Part shown: piece by piece, positions 27,026 to 36,398 of the stretch
Layout of the letters: the number at the start of each line of letters is the position of its first letter
Numbering within the stretch: the first letter of the stretch is position 1
DNA from: an uncultured Porphyromonadaceae bacterium
GTDB taxonomy: Bacteria > Bacteroidota > Bacteroidia > Bacteroidales > Muribaculaceae
DNA: 64,000 nt
Direction of reading: 5' to 3'
Assembly (NCBI GenBank): GCA_947643665.1
Contig: CANRWW010000002.1
Coordinates: 51,308 to 115,307, forward strand
The notes under the pieces: generated by a model
Told to the model about the DNA's origin: nothing
The model's input: the letters and a program-made list of their open reading frames with translations, nothing else
Database searches by the model: none
Made by a program: the position numbers and the translations under genes

Positions 27026-28459
27026 TTACGCTTCCGGGATTTTTTGCTTGAGTTTATCATAAAATGACATGACGTTGCGCACATAAGCCACTGTCTCTCG
27101 TCCTCTGAAATATCCTGCCCGGCATACCGGGTCGGAATAATATTCGGGGTTGGCTTTCATAAGCAATGCCTGTTCTACATTGCCGCTCCATACTTGCGGG
27201 TCTTTGCCATATTTTTTAGCTAGTGCTATTGCATCATATATATGGGCTATGCCTGAATTATATGCGGCGACTACAAACTTCAGGCGCTCCTGGGGATCAC
27301 TGATCCGTTTTGACAGCGATTTGTCAAGGTCTGCAAGTATGCGGCCGGCGGTTTCTATGTTGGCTTGCGGATTAGATATTTTCGATGCCGGAAGACCGTA
27401 TGCCCGAGCTGTCCGCGGCATGATCTGCATTATGCCCCTTGCCCCCGCCCATGAAACGCTTGTGCTGTCGAAATGGCTTTCGTGGTATCCCTGTGCTGCC
27501 ATAAGCCTCCAGTCCATTCCTGATTTCTTGCCTGATTCACGGAAATAATGGTCAAACGGTGAAATATATCCTTTTGAAATGTCAAGAGTGAAAGTGCCAT
27601 CATCGTTTTTGGCTCTTTCGAAGTAACGTTTAAGGAGTTCGGCTTGTTTGCGGCGTGGTGTCTCCTGCGCGAAATAGTTGTCTATGCTGTCGGCAAGCCA
27701 TCTGTTGCCTAGCGCCACTGCCCAGCGTGATTGCTGGGGGAAACTTAGCGGGAGTGATATGTCAAGGTCGCGGTGGTAGGTTTTGTTGATGCGCGCTATG
27801 TCGTCATCAACTACCGTAAGGGGTATCTGCCCTTCCGATACCATGTCTATAAGGTCTTCGGTTATTAGGGTATCGCGGTCAATGACATGTATGTGTATTC
27901 CACCGCCGAGTTCTTCATTGAGGTTTTCAAGCCGGTACTGGTACTTTGATTCGGCCTCCACATAGATATGTTCACCCACAAGTTCGGTGACATCGGTTAT
28001 AAGGCGTCTTTTGCCTTTTTTTGGCTGTACAAGCACCTGGTGGGTAAAATTCTCAGGTCCGCAATGGAGCACCCTTTTACGGAATTCCGCTGTTACAGGC
28101 ACCTCATAGGCTAGCAGGTCCACTTCACCCGAGTCAAGCATCTCTATCATCTTCTGTAGTGAAGGCGCCACCACCAGTTGCACTTCCATACCTTTGTCAG
28201 CTGCCATTTGCTTGAGCAGGGAGTAATCGTAGCCCATCGGTTCGTCGCGGTAGATGAAGTATGACGTAGGGCTGTAAAGTGTTGCCACACGTATGGTGTC
28301 AGGCATCGGGCACTCTTTTGTTGTCTCGGATATGTTGGATTTCTTTCCCTGGCATGCGGCTATGCATATTGCGACAAACAGACAGAGCATGACCGGCAGC
28401 CATGCCTGAAACCCGGGTACCGGGGTATTCTGTCTTGTTGTGTCTTGGTTCCGGTTCAA
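27026..28459 (-). CDS. MltF-like membrane-bound lytic murein transglycosylase
   Basis: Cleaves peptidoglycan to 1,6-anhydromuropeptides in the periplasm. The 477-residue lipoprotein (lipobox AICIAAC near residue 35) has a solute-binding-protein type domain (about 50-270) and a C-terminal lysozyme-like SLT domain (about 300-470). The catalytic glutamate is in GYHESHFDS, followed by GARGIMQIMPRTA and AAYNSG. This two-domain order is that of MltF, where the binding domain regulates the enzyme. The gene starts 86 bases after purM, beyond a terminator, so it is probably transcribed separately. Confidence 0.9.
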   Translation of the reverse strand: MNRNQDTTRQNTPVPGFQAWLPVMLCLFVAICIAACQGKKSNISETTKECPMPDTIRVATLYSPTSYFIYRDEPMGYDYSLLKQMAADKGMEVQLVVAPSLQKMIEMLDSGEVDLLAYEVPVTAEFRKRVLHCGPENFTHQVLVQPKKGKRRLITDVTELVGEHIYVEAESKYQYRLENLNEELGGGIHIHVIDRDTLITEDLIDMVSEGQIPLTVVDDDIARINKTYHRDLDISLPLSFPQQSRWAVALGNRWLADSIDNYFAQETPRRKQAELLKRYFERAKNDDGTFTLDISKGYISPFDHYFRESGKKSGMDWRLMAAQGYHESHFDSTSVSWAGARGIMQIMPRTARAYGLPASKISNPQANIETAGRILADLDKSLSKRISDPQERLKFVVAAYNSGIAHIYDAIALAKKYGKDPQVWSGNVEQALLMKANPEYYSDPVCRAGYFRGRETVAYVRNVMSFYDKLKQKIPEA

Positions 28460-28485
28460 GCGAAAGAGTGTTAAGAAAACGACGC

Positions 28486-28526
28486 AACCCCGCGTCTTCC
28501 CCTATAACAAGCGAAGGCACGGGGTT
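28486..28526 (-). terminator. Intrinsic terminator of purM
   Basis: Read on the minus strand, AACCCCG pairs with CGGGGTT around an inner stem (CTTC/GAAG plus two pairs), and the hairpin is followed by a T-rich run (GTTTTCTT). It lies just past the stop of the gene at 28546. Confidence 0.65.
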
Positions 28527-28545
28527 AGTTCAATCCTCGCGTGGT

Positions 28546-29715
28546 TCAATATGTGAATTTACCATATTCGGAATCAATTGTGAGGCGGTTGCTCTCACTG
28601 TCTTCCACATGGCCTATTATCCTGGCGTCAATGTTGAAACTACGTGATATTTCTATCACTTCCTGTGCCTTGGCTGCAGGAAGGTATATTTCCATGCGAT
28701 GTCCCATGTTGAACACTTTGTACATCTCTGCCCAGTCTGTGCCTGATTGTTCCTGTATAAGGCGGAAAAGTGGCGGAATGGGGAACATGTTGTCTTTCAC
28801 AACGTGCTTGTTTTCCACAAAATGCATCACTTTGGTTTGTGCTCCCCCTGTACAATGTACCATTCCGTGTATTTCCGGGCGCATTTCCTCAAGTAGTTTC
28901 TTAATGACCGGAGCATAGGTGCGTGTGGGTGAGAGCACCAGTTTTCCTGCAGTGACCGGAGCGCCGTCGACGTTATCTGTCAGTCCTTTTGCTCCGCTGT
29001 ATATGAGTTCGCGCGGTATGGCTGCGTCAAATGTTTCAGGATATTTTTCGGCTACGGTATGGTCAAACACGTCGTGGCGTGCAGAAGTGAGTCCGTTGCT
29101 TCCCATGCCGCCGTTGTATTCGGTTTCATATGTGGCCTGTCCGAATGATGCCAATCCTACGATCACGTCGCCGTCTGTAATATCGGCATTGTTTATCACA
29201 TCTGCACGTCTCATACGGGTCGTGACTGTGGAATCAACGATGATGGTGCGCACAAGGTCGCCCACATCGGCGGTTTCGCCACCTGTACCATATATTTCAA
29301 CTCCATATCCGCGCATGGTCTCAAGCAGCTCTTCCGTGCCGTTGATTATCGCTGCGATAACTTCGCCGGGTATAAGACGTTTGTTGCGGCCTATCGTGGA
29401 AGATACGAGCATGCGGTCGGTGGCACCTACGCACAGCAGGTCATCCACATTCATTATAAGCGCATCCTGTGCGATTCCTTTCCATACGCCCAGGTCGCCG
29501 GTCTCTTTCCAATAAGCGTATGCAAGTGAAGATTTTGTGCCGGCGCCATCTGCATGCATTATATTGCACCACTCGGGATCACCTCCAAGGATATCTGGTA
29601 TTATTTTGCAGAAAGCCTTAGGGAAAATGCCTTTATCTACATTTTTTATGGCTGCGTGAACATCTTCTTTGGCAGCGGATACCCCGCGCAGGTCGTAACG
29701 TTGTGATGATGCCAT
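28546..29715 (-). CDS. purM: Phosphoribosylformylglycinamidine cyclo-ligase (AIR synthase), Bacteroidetes type
   Basis: Closes the imidazole ring of purines: formylglycinamidine ribonucleotide plus ATP gives aminoimidazole ribonucleotide. The 389-residue protein has the PurM fold, with the glycine-rich ATP motif HADGAGTKSSLAY near residue 55, DLLCVGA, EIYGTGGETADVGDL and the C-terminal GMVHCTGGAQTKV. It is longer and more divergent than E. coli PurM (345 residues), as is usual for this phylum, where it is sometimes annotated only as AIR-synthase related. It is followed by a terminator. Confidence 0.85.
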   Translation of the reverse strand: MASSQRYDLRGVSAAKEDVHAAIKNVDKGIFPKAFCKIIPDILGGDPEWCNIMHADGAGTKSSLAYAYWKETGDLGVWKGIAQDALIMNVDDLLCVGATDRMLVSSTIGRNKRLIPGEVIAAIINGTEELLETMRGYGVEIYGTGGETADVGDLVRTIIVDSTVTTRMRRADVINNADITDGDVIVGLASFGQATYETEYNGGMGSNGLTSARHDVFDHTVAEKYPETFDAAIPRELIYSGAKGLTDNVDGAPVTAGKLVLSPTRTYAPVIKKLLEEMRPEIHGMVHCTGGAQTKVMHFVENKHVVKDNMFPIPPLFRLIQEQSGTDWAEMYKVFNMGHRMEIYLPAAKAQEVIEISRSFNIDARIIGHVEDSESNRLTIDSEYGKFTY

Positions 29716-29777
29716 CGGAATATATGTGAATAATGTGATATTATGATACTAAATGGTTGTTTGGTGCTAAGGCCTGG

Positions 29778-30617
29778 TCAGCCTAACCAGCTGACAGCTA
29801 TAAGGTAAACAAATAGTGCAGGGGTTACCAGAAGCAGGGAGTCTATGCGGTCAAGTATTCCTCCGTGGCCTGGCAGTATGTTGCCTGAATCCTTTACGCC
29901 GAGCGAACGTTTTATCATTGATTCCACGAGGTCGCCCCATGTGCCGAACGCACATACTACAGCGCCCATACCGAGGAGTTGCCATAACCCCATTGCACCA
30001 GACAGCCCCTTTCCGTAGAAATAGAAGAGGGCGGAAGCTATGATGCAGAATATGAGACCGCCGAAGAATCCTTCCCATGATTTTTTTGGGGAAATACGTT
30101 CAAACAGTTTGTGGCGTCCCATCAGTGATCCTACGCAGAATGCGCCGGTGTCGCTAAGCCATATCAATATGAACATTGCCAGTATGATATATTTCCCGTA
30201 ATGTGAGTACATATAGCTTAGCAGGCCAAGAGGCATGATCACATATATCTGTCCCATAATTGAGTGGGCGATATGTGTGAGCGGATTCCCATCCTGTACG
30301 TAAAGCTGGCTTACGAAACGCAAAATGAAGTATGCCAGATACAATATGAGGAACAGCATGGTGGAAGATGTGCATGATACATATGCGGCAGGCGCCGGCG
30401 ACATGGCTGTCAGGAACATGGCACCACCTATAATGTCAAGGAGACGTGTGGTGTTTGAAACAAAATTCTTGTTTGATATGCGTATGAATTCATTCAGACC
30501 CAGAATACCGAACAGCATTGTGAGACCCCAGAAAAACCAGCCTCCCATGAGTACTGCACCAACAATCACTGCTATGTAAAGGATACCGGTAATGAGGCGC
30601 GTAAGTACATTTTTCAT
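29778..30617 (-). CDS. cdsA: Phosphatidate cytidylyltransferase
   Basis: Makes CDP-diacylglycerol from phosphatidate and CTP in the inner membrane, the branch point of phospholipid synthesis. The 279-residue protein starts at MKNVLTRLITGI; the frame is open 20 codons further, but that part lies in the leader. It has about eight membrane helices and the CDS signature in the C-terminal third: KKSWEGFFGGL, then GDLVESMIKRSLGVKDSG and LPGHGGILDRIDS. It precedes purM on the same strand with a 62-base gap. A promoter and a repeated sequence lie upstream. Confidence 0.93.
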   Translation of the reverse strand: MKNVLTRLITGILYIAVIVGAVLMGGWFFWGLTMLFGILGLNEFIRISNKNFVSNTTRLLDIIGGAMFLTAMSPAPAAYVSCTSSTMLFLILYLAYFILRFVSQLYVQDGNPLTHIAHSIMGQIYVIMPLGLLSYMYSHYGKYIILAMFILIWLSDTGAFCVGSLMGRHKLFERISPKKSWEGFFGGLIFCIIASALFYFYGKGLSGAMGLWQLLGMGAVVCAFGTWGDLVESMIKRSLGVKDSGNILPGHGGILDRIDSLLLVTPALFVYLIAVSWLG

Positions 30618-30753
30618 ATGTGCAAACGTTTGGATATTAATGCTTTGAAATTCGTATGGGGCAATCCCGCAAGACAACCCTATGAGGGATACCCCTTTGA
30701 GATAACAAATTTAGGCATTTATTTCCAATCATGTGCAACGTTTGGATAAAAAT
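30618..30753. repeat. Imperfect direct repeat around the cdsA leader
   Basis: ATGTGCAAACGTTTGGATA (30618-30636) recurs as ATGTGCAACGTTTGGATA (30731-30748), one base shorter. The first copy abuts the cdsA start codon and contains the palindrome CAAACGTTTG; the second overlaps the -33 region of the cdsA promoter and ends at the stop of the protease gene. It could be a regulator site or a small duplication. Confidence 0.5.
30706..30738 (-). promoter_or_regulatory. Probable cdsA promoter
   Basis: On the minus strand the -7 box TAAATTTG (30713-30706) is a perfect match, with GTTG (30739-30736) 22 bases upstream as a weaker -33 box. The leader would be about 80 bases. Confidence 0.55.
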
Positions 30754-32966
30754 CAGTACAGGGCCACCTTTACGGAATGGTTGCGGTTATGGCTGTCTGT
30801 GACGCAGACGATATATATGCCTCCCGGATATCCATTGCAGTCGGCGGCGAAGTCGGGGGTGCCAGGGTGATGCTCGGTGAGCAGTCTGCCGTCGGGTGAT
30901 AATATTCTGAGGCTCATCATGTCTGATGACAGAAGGCTTATGTAGGCAATTTTTCCGTTTACCTTTACAGACAGTTTTTCCTGATGTATGGAACCGACGT
31001 TATCCGTTCCTGCTAGGTTGCGGGCCATTGCAAGACCTGCAGCGGCGTCAAGCACACCGTGTCCCCACTGGGGATTGCTTGTATCTGTCTGTGGGGGACT
31101 GGCGGTTGCGAGGGCGATATCCCTTGTTTGTTTTCCGTCAAGGTGCGGGTTTGCCTGTAGCCATAACGCAGCCACGCCTGCGGCAAACGGGCTTGACATG
31201 GATGTACCTTGCATCGGTCCCCAATAATGTTTGCTTCCGTTGTTTTCGTGGCTGATGGTTGCGAGCGAGAGGGGATAGTCTGGGTTCATGTCGCAGTATT
31301 GGCGGGACAGGGATGAGACGAGTTGCGCTCCAGGAGCACAAATGTCGGGCAGTATTTTCCCGTTGCTCAGTGTGCCGTATGAGCTGAAATAGCTTACCCC
31401 GCCGATGTTGAGGCGTGGGAAGTCTATGGCTGATCCGGAGATTGAGGTGAACCGGTTCTGGGAGTCAAGCGAACCTACGCATATCGGTCCGTCTCCGGCA
31501 CAGAAATCATTGACAGTGCGTGCCGAAACAGGTGTGGCGGCTGTGGTATCCTTGTATTTTGTGAAAAAAATTCCTGGTGTCGAATAAAACTCTATGACGG
31601 TACCTGGCTCCTCTGCTTCCACTTCCACTCCGAAAAGTACATGCGCTTTATATGGATCGGTAGTAGTGGTGTCAACGTATGAGCATCGTAGCGCTACATT
31701 GTAACGGTTGTTTTCCGGGTTCAGTTCACCTGCTACATGTATATATCCTTCCATGAATTCAGGCATTTCCGAAAATGGGATATTCCCGATGGTCTCTTGG
31801 ATTTTTTTTGAGCACAATATCCATTCGTTCGTCCCGTTTGCGGGGTCAATAGCCACTGGGATGCGTTGCAGTTCGCCGGTTTGCATATCTTGTGTAAGCA
31901 ATGTGATTCTGAATTGCTTGTCGTTGTCTGACCATATGTCTACTGTTCCATTGAGGCGTAACGGTGATAGGTGCGGGTATTCCCTGAAATATGTGCGTAT
32001 GGAGGTCTGTCCGGCAGATGTGGTTCCGGTTGTGAATCCCGTGCGTACGCCGTCGTTCGCAGCCGAGATGCATACGGTGGCATCCTCTGTGATGCTTTCC
32101 ATATAGCGGTTGAAAAGTGTGGTGCCGTCGTGCGGGCCGATATCCGAGGATATTGATATGTTGATGACGGCAGGTTTGCCTTGCGCGTCGGCATATTTGA
32201 TGATTTCTTCGCATCCCGCCAGCAGAAGCGCATCATATAGCGGTGATGTGGTTGCCACAATCTCTGCCCCGGGAGCCACTCCCTGCATATTGTCGGCCGT
32301 ATAGCTTCCTGAAAGGATTCCTGCCACATGGGTGGCGTGGGTTTCGTCTGCGTTATCGGTGCTCCATGAGGATATTTCTTCTTGGGTTTCAAGTATTTGT
32401 GGAACAGGTGAATCAAAGGTATAGTTTACGAGCTTTTTTACTCTGGTATTGCCGTCGTTGTCAAGAAAATTGAGATGATTCGGGTCAAATCCTATATCGG
32501 TGAACCCTACAACCACTCCTGTACCGTCCAGAGCTGTAGGAAACTGGGGTGTAGGGGATATGGCTTCCGGCAACCGGCAGAACTCCCGCGCCGAAGTCAT
32601 TTCAGGAGTGGCAGACGCATAAGCCTCCAAGCGATGTATGCCTGTATGTGATGCAAGTTCTCCCAGCCGTTCCTCCGGTACGGTTGCCAGTACTATGGTG
32701 CCTCTTCTATGCAACTCGGTGGCGAAAGCCGGAAGTGGTGTATCCTCGTTTTCCACCCTGATTATTATGGGCAGATATATTGCTTGCCTGTCCCGGTCGT
32801 TTTTTTGCGATATGGCATATGGCATGGCGTTTCCTGTAAAGCCTTTCATTGTGGACATGAATCTAGCTGTCGGATTTACCGATGCAGTCTTGCCGGCTGC
32901 TGACGCTGGCGGAAAGAGAAAAAGCAGCGCTGTAGCTGAAATCAACATTTTACAGACACGAAGCAT
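30753..32966 (-). CDS. Secreted subtilisin-like (S8) serine protease with C-terminal sorting-type domain
   Basis: 737 residues from MLRVCKMLISATAL, which gives a clean signal peptide (to about PPASA-AG); the frame is open 16 codons further upstream. After a propeptide-like region comes a peptidase S8 domain with the full triad: Asp in VGFTDIGFD (about 157), His in ETHATHVAG (about 213), and Ser in QGTSMSSPFAAGVAALW (about 600). A long insert lies between His and Ser. The last 80 residues (LRILSPDGRLL, then YPGGIYIVCV, ending SVKVALY) resemble the Por/type IX C-terminal sorting domain, implying export to or through the outer membrane. The protein target is unknown. Confidence 0.85.
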   Translation of the reverse strand: MLRVCKMLISATALLFLFPPASAAGKTASVNPTARFMSTMKGFTGNAMPYAISQKNDRDRQAIYLPIIIRVENEDTPLPAFATELHRRGTIVLATVPEERLGELASHTGIHRLEAYASATPEMTSAREFCRLPEAISPTPQFPTALDGTGVVVGFTDIGFDPNHLNFLDNDGNTRVKKLVNYTFDSPVPQILETQEEISSWSTDNADETHATHVAGILSGSYTADNMQGVAPGAEIVATTSPLYDALLLAGCEEIIKYADAQGKPAVINISISSDIGPHDGTTLFNRYMESITEDATVCISAANDGVRTGFTTGTTSAGQTSIRTYFREYPHLSPLRLNGTVDIWSDNDKQFRITLLTQDMQTGELQRIPVAIDPANGTNEWILCSKKIQETIGNIPFSEMPEFMEGYIHVAGELNPENNRYNVALRCSYVDTTTTDPYKAHVLFGVEVEAEEPGTVIEFYSTPGIFFTKYKDTTAATPVSARTVNDFCAGDGPICVGSLDSQNRFTSISGSAIDFPRLNIGGVSYFSSYGTLSNGKILPDICAPGAQLVSSLSRQYCDMNPDYPLSLATISHENNGSKHYWGPMQGTSMSSPFAAGVAALWLQANPHLDGKQTRDIALATASPPQTDTSNPQWGHGVLDAAAGLAMARNLAGTDNVGSIHQEKLSVKVNGKIAYISLLSSDMMSLRILSPDGRLLTEHHPGTPDFAADCNGYPGGIYIVCVTDSHNRNHSVKVALY

Positions 32967-33042
32967 TGCTGTACAGGTATCGTTGAAATATGATATGGTA
33001 TCTGTCGGTCGCATTGAAACATTTATGGTTTATGGAATTTCG

Positions 33043-33050
33043 CAAAGATA
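33043..33050 (-). promoter_or_regulatory. -7 box of the protease gene
   Basis: TATCTTTG on the minus strand is a perfect -7 match. Transcription would start near 33036, about 70 bases before the ATG at 32966. No good -33 box was seen. Confidence 0.45.
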
Positions 33051-33183
33051 GGGAAAAGCATGGTAATATTTATAATACGCTGCTATTTCAATGGTTTTTA
33101 TATGAACTTTTATGGATTTTTTGTTAACAAAGGTGATACGCTGCCTTAATTATACTTCTTTCAGGGGGCGTTATGACGGTGTT

Positions 33184-33214
33184 TTTGTGTTTAGTGAAAA
33201 ATGATGTAACTTTG
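33184..33214 (+). promoter_or_regulatory. Promoter of the lptF-ribBA pair
   Basis: TTTG (33184-33187) is 19 bases before TAACTTTG (33207-33214), a consensus match. The leader to the permease start at 33277 would be about 55 bases. Confidence 0.7.
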
Positions 33215-33276
33215 CATACCCAAAGTGTGCGCATGTATGCACGATAGTGGTTGTTTTTTAATCCGCACCAGCCGAC

Positions 33277-35073
33277 ATGTTACTGAAAAGGCTTTATAGA
33301 TTTATGCTCAGGAGTTTCCTGCCTCTGTTTCTGATGACATTTTTCATCTGCCTCTTCATCGTGCTCATGCAGTTTCTGTGGAGATATATAGACGAGCTTG
33401 TGGGCAAGGGGCTTGAAGTGCACGTCATAGGTGAGCTTTTCTTCTATGCGGCACTTACGATGGTGCCCATGGCTCTTCCGCTTGCCATACTCCTTGCATC
33501 GCTTATGACTTTCGGCAATCTCGGTGAAAGATTCGAGCTTACTGCGATAAAGGCTTCCGGCATTTCACTTATGAAAGCTATGCGCCCGTTGATCGTGTTT
33601 ATCGCACTGGTGGCTGTAGGAGCTTTCTTTTTCCAGAATTATGTGCTTCCTTTCGCCCAGGTGAAGATGTGGACGCTGCTTTACTCGGTAAGGCAGAAAT
33701 CTCCTGAACTTGAGATCCCAGAAGGTGTGTTTTACGATCAGATCGCAGGCTATAATTTTTATGTGGAGCATAAAAATCGTGATACCGGCACGCTGTATGA
33801 TATGATGATCTACGATGTGTCTCGCGGATTTGACAATTCGCGTATCATTCTTGCTGATTCCGGGCATCTTAAACTGGCAGATGACAAGGAACATCTGTTT
33901 CTACAGCTGTATGATGGCGAGCAGTTCGAGAACCTGAAAGAGAATACCAACGGCGCTCCTTCCAGCGGCAACCAGCCTTATAGGCGCGAGTCGTTTAAAC
34001 TTAAAGAGATTCTACTGACTTTCGATGCCAATTTCAACCGCATGGATGAGAGTGGCATGCGTAACCAATATGTAGGCAAAAACATAGAGGAACTGAGGGC
34101 TACCATAGATTCTGTGACCGAGAGGGTTGATTCTATTGGAGCCGAATATGCCCAGTTACTAAGGAATACCCCCTATATGCGTCTGCAACCTAAGGAAAAA
34201 CGTATGGTAGACGGTAAAATGACAGAGGTGCCTGTCAAGGAGGTGCGTCTTGATAAACCGGTAGACATAGATTCGCTTTTCTATATCGTGCGTCCTGAGA
34301 AGACACCCACATACCTGGCTGACGCCCTTATGAAAGCCCAGAGGGTGAAACAGGAATATGAGTTCAAAAGTTATGCTATGGAGGATGACCGCAAGACCAT
34401 CCGCAGGCACGACATAGAGATGCAGAAGAAATTCACTTTGTCAATAGCATGCCTGATATTTTTCTTCATAGGTGCCCCGCTTGGAGCTATCATACGTAAG
34501 GGAGGCCTTGGCGCCCCGCTTGTTATCTCGGTGATATTGTTTATAATCTACTATATCATAGATAACACCGGATATAAGATGGCTCGCGACGGTAAAATAG
34601 AGGTCTGGCAAGGTATGTGGTTGAGTTCCGCCATATTGTTGCCGTTAGGTATCTTTTTTACCTATAAAGCGGTGAAGGATTCTGCGGTATTTGATATGGA
34701 TGCCTATAAGAATATTGTGCGTCGTCTTACAGGATCGCTCCATCGTGAACTGGAGGTAAAGGAATTTGTGATGCAGGAGGTGGATTCTCAAGAAGCATTG
34801 CGGTTGCTCGGCGATCTGTGTGACGCCTGTGAGAAATTCCGGCTTGCTTATGCTGGACTGCCGCTTTTGAAGAAAGTCCATTATTTCTTCAGGAAATTTC
34901 CCCAGCGTGAGGGTGCGCAGCTGGTATTGAATGATACGGTGGATTACCTCTCCAACTCCAGGGAAAAGCGCATAATATCGGCAGTAAATAAATTCCCGTT
35001 CCAGCTTACGACACGTACTGTGGAGGGTACTTTGGCCACAGCCCGTGAACTGGAGGATATGTTGCGTGGTTAA
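33277..35073 (+). CDS. LptF/LptG (YjgP/YjgQ) family permease
   Basis: Membrane component of the LptBFG transporter that extracts lipopolysaccharide from the inner membrane. The 598 residues show the family plan: three helices at the N-terminus (about 10-35, 50-80, 100-120), a large periplasmic jellyroll-like part, and three helices near 385-480 ([25 protein letters not shown] is the typical motif region). It is longer than E. coli LptF or LptG (about 360), through a larger periplasmic part with charged helical sequence and a cytoplasmic C-terminal tail of about 110 residues. Whether it acts as LptF or LptG cannot be told. RibBA follows after 41 bases. Confidence 0.88.
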   Translation: MLLKRLYRFMLRSFLPLFLMTFFICLFIVLMQFLWRYIDELVGKGLEVHVIGELFFYAALTMVPMALPLAILLASLMTFGNLGERFELTAIKASGISLMKAMRPLIVFIALVAVGAFFFQNYVLPFAQVKMWTLLYSVRQKSPELEIPEGVFYDQIAGYNFYVEHKNRDTGTLYDMMIYDVSRGFDNSRIILADSGHLKLADDKEHLFLQLYDGEQFENLKENTNGAPSSGNQPYRRESFKLKEILLTFDANFNRMDESGMRNQYVGKNIEELRATIDSVTERVDSIGAEYAQLLRNTPYMRLQPKEKRMVDGKMTEVPVKEVRLDKPVDIDSLFYIVRPEKTPTYLADALMKAQRVKQEYEFKSYAMEDDRKTIRRHDIEMQKKFTLSIACLIFFFIGAPLGAIIRKGGLGAPLVISVILFIIYYIIDNTGYKMARDGKIEVWQGMWLSSAILLPLGIFFTYKAVKDSAVFDMDAYKNIVRRLTGSLHRELEVKEFVMQEVDSQEALRLLGDLCDACEKFRLAYAGLPLLKKVHYFFRKFPQREGAQLVLNDTVDYLSNSREKRIISAVNKFPFQLTTRTVEGTLATARELEDMLRG

Positions 35074-35114
35074 TAATAGATAGTCAAAAAAATTCACAAA
35101 ATCCTACTGTAACA

Positions 35115-36320
35115 GTGAGACTTGATTCGATAGAAAGCGCCATCGACGATTTCCGCGAAGGCAAAATGGTGATAGTGGTAGATGATGAAGACCGCGAGAA
35201 TGAGGGCGATATAATAGTCGCAGCTGAAAAAATCACTCCCGAGCAGGTCAATTTCATGCTCAAAAATGCCCGTGGCGTGTTATGCGCCCCCTTGTCAATA
35301 ACCCGTTGCAAAGAGCTGAGGCTTGAGCCACAGGCTACAGACAATACATCGGTGCTTGGCACCCCCTTTACGATCACTGTTGACAAACTGGAGGGATGCA
35401 CGACCGGTGTGTCTGCCGAAGACCGTTGTGCCACTATACGCGCTCTTGCAGATCCGGCATCCATGCCCGAAACATTCGGCAGGCCCGGACATATCAATCC
35501 CCTGTATGCCCAGGACCAAGGGGTGCTGAGACGTAGCGGCCATACCGAGGCGGCTGTGGATCTGGCACGGCTTGCCGGGTTGTATCCTGCAGCGGCGTTG
35601 ATGGAGATAATGTCTGATGACGGGTCAATGGCGCGTTTGCCGGAACTCCGGCGTCTTGCCGATAAATGGGGCATGAAGCTGGTAAGTATCGCCGATCTTA
35701 TCGCTTACCGGTTAAAAAAAGAGTCGCTTGTGGAACAAGGGGTGGAGGTGGATCTGCCGACTTGTTACGGTCATTTCCGTCTGATCCCTTTCCGCCAGAA
35801 GAGCAACGGGCTGGAGCACGTGGCCATATTCAAAGGCGATCTCCATACAGATGAACCGGTGCTGGTAAGGGTCCATTCTTCATGTGCCACCGGAGACATT
35901 TTCGGTTCAATGCGATGCGATTGCGGCGAGCAGCTCCACCAGGCTTTGCGTATGGTTGAAAAAGAGGGGCGTGGAGCTGTAATATATCTGAGCCAAGAGG
36001 GGCGCGGGATCGGTCTTATGGATAAGATCCGCGCCTATAAACTCCAGGAGGAGGGGATGGATACGGTAGAGGCAAATCTGCATCTGGGCCATAAGGCAGA
36101 CGAGCGCGACTATGGAGTCGGGGCACAGATACTACATTCTCTGGGCATAAAAAAGATGCGTCTTATGACCAACAATCCCATAAAGCGTGTCGGCCTTGAA
36201 GGGTATGGCCTTGAAGTGGTTGACAATGTGCCCATAGAGATTGAGCCAAATGAATATGACCGGTTCTATATGTCAACCAAGAAACATCGTATGGGGCATG
36301 ACCTCAGAAAGGTAGACTGA
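35115..36320 (+). CDS. ribBA: Bifunctional 3,4-dihydroxy-2-butanone-4-phosphate synthase / GTP cyclohydrolase II
   Basis: Supplies both precursors of riboflavin. The N-terminal RibB domain (about 1-200) carries the [10 protein letters not shown] metal and substrate site and the [14 protein letters not shown] motif. The C-terminal RibA domain (about 205-400) has the zinc ligands in [19 protein letters not shown] and the GTP site QEGRGIGL. The start is GTG at 35115 because a stop codon lies upstream in frame and no ATG fits. It is downstream of the LptF-type permease with a short gap and ends before a terminator. Both domains look intact. Confidence 0.95.
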   Translation: MRLDSIESAIDDFREGKMVIVVDDEDRENEGDIIVAAEKITPEQVNFMLKNARGVLCAPLSITRCKELRLEPQATDNTSVLGTPFTITVDKLEGCTTGVSAEDRCATIRALADPASMPETFGRPGHINPLYAQDQGVLRRSGHTEAAVDLARLAGLYPAAALMEIMSDDGSMARLPELRRLADKWGMKLVSIADLIAYRLKKESLVEQGVEVDLPTCYGHFRLIPFRQKSNGLEHVAIFKGDLHTDEPVLVRVHSSCATGDIFGSMRCDCGEQLHQALRMVEKEGRGAVIYLSQEGRGIGLMDKIRAYKLQEEGMDTVEANLHLGHKADERDYGVGAQILHSLGIKKMRLMTNNPIKRVGLEGYGLEVVDNVPIEIEPNEYDRFYMSTKKHRMGHDLRKVD

Positions 36321-36347
36321 TTCCGCACCTGCTGCAGATACAATATA

Positions 36348-36394
36348 AAACGCGACTGTTACAGCTTATTTCATATGGCTTTGCAGTCGCGTTT
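36348..36394. terminator. Terminator between ribBA and the histidine kinase gene
   Basis: AAACGCGACTG (36348-36358) pairs with CAGTCGCGTTT (36384-36394) between convergent genes that end at 36320 and 36399. The long loop makes it moderate; it can serve both directions. Confidence 0.65.
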
Positions 36395-36398
36395 GCTG

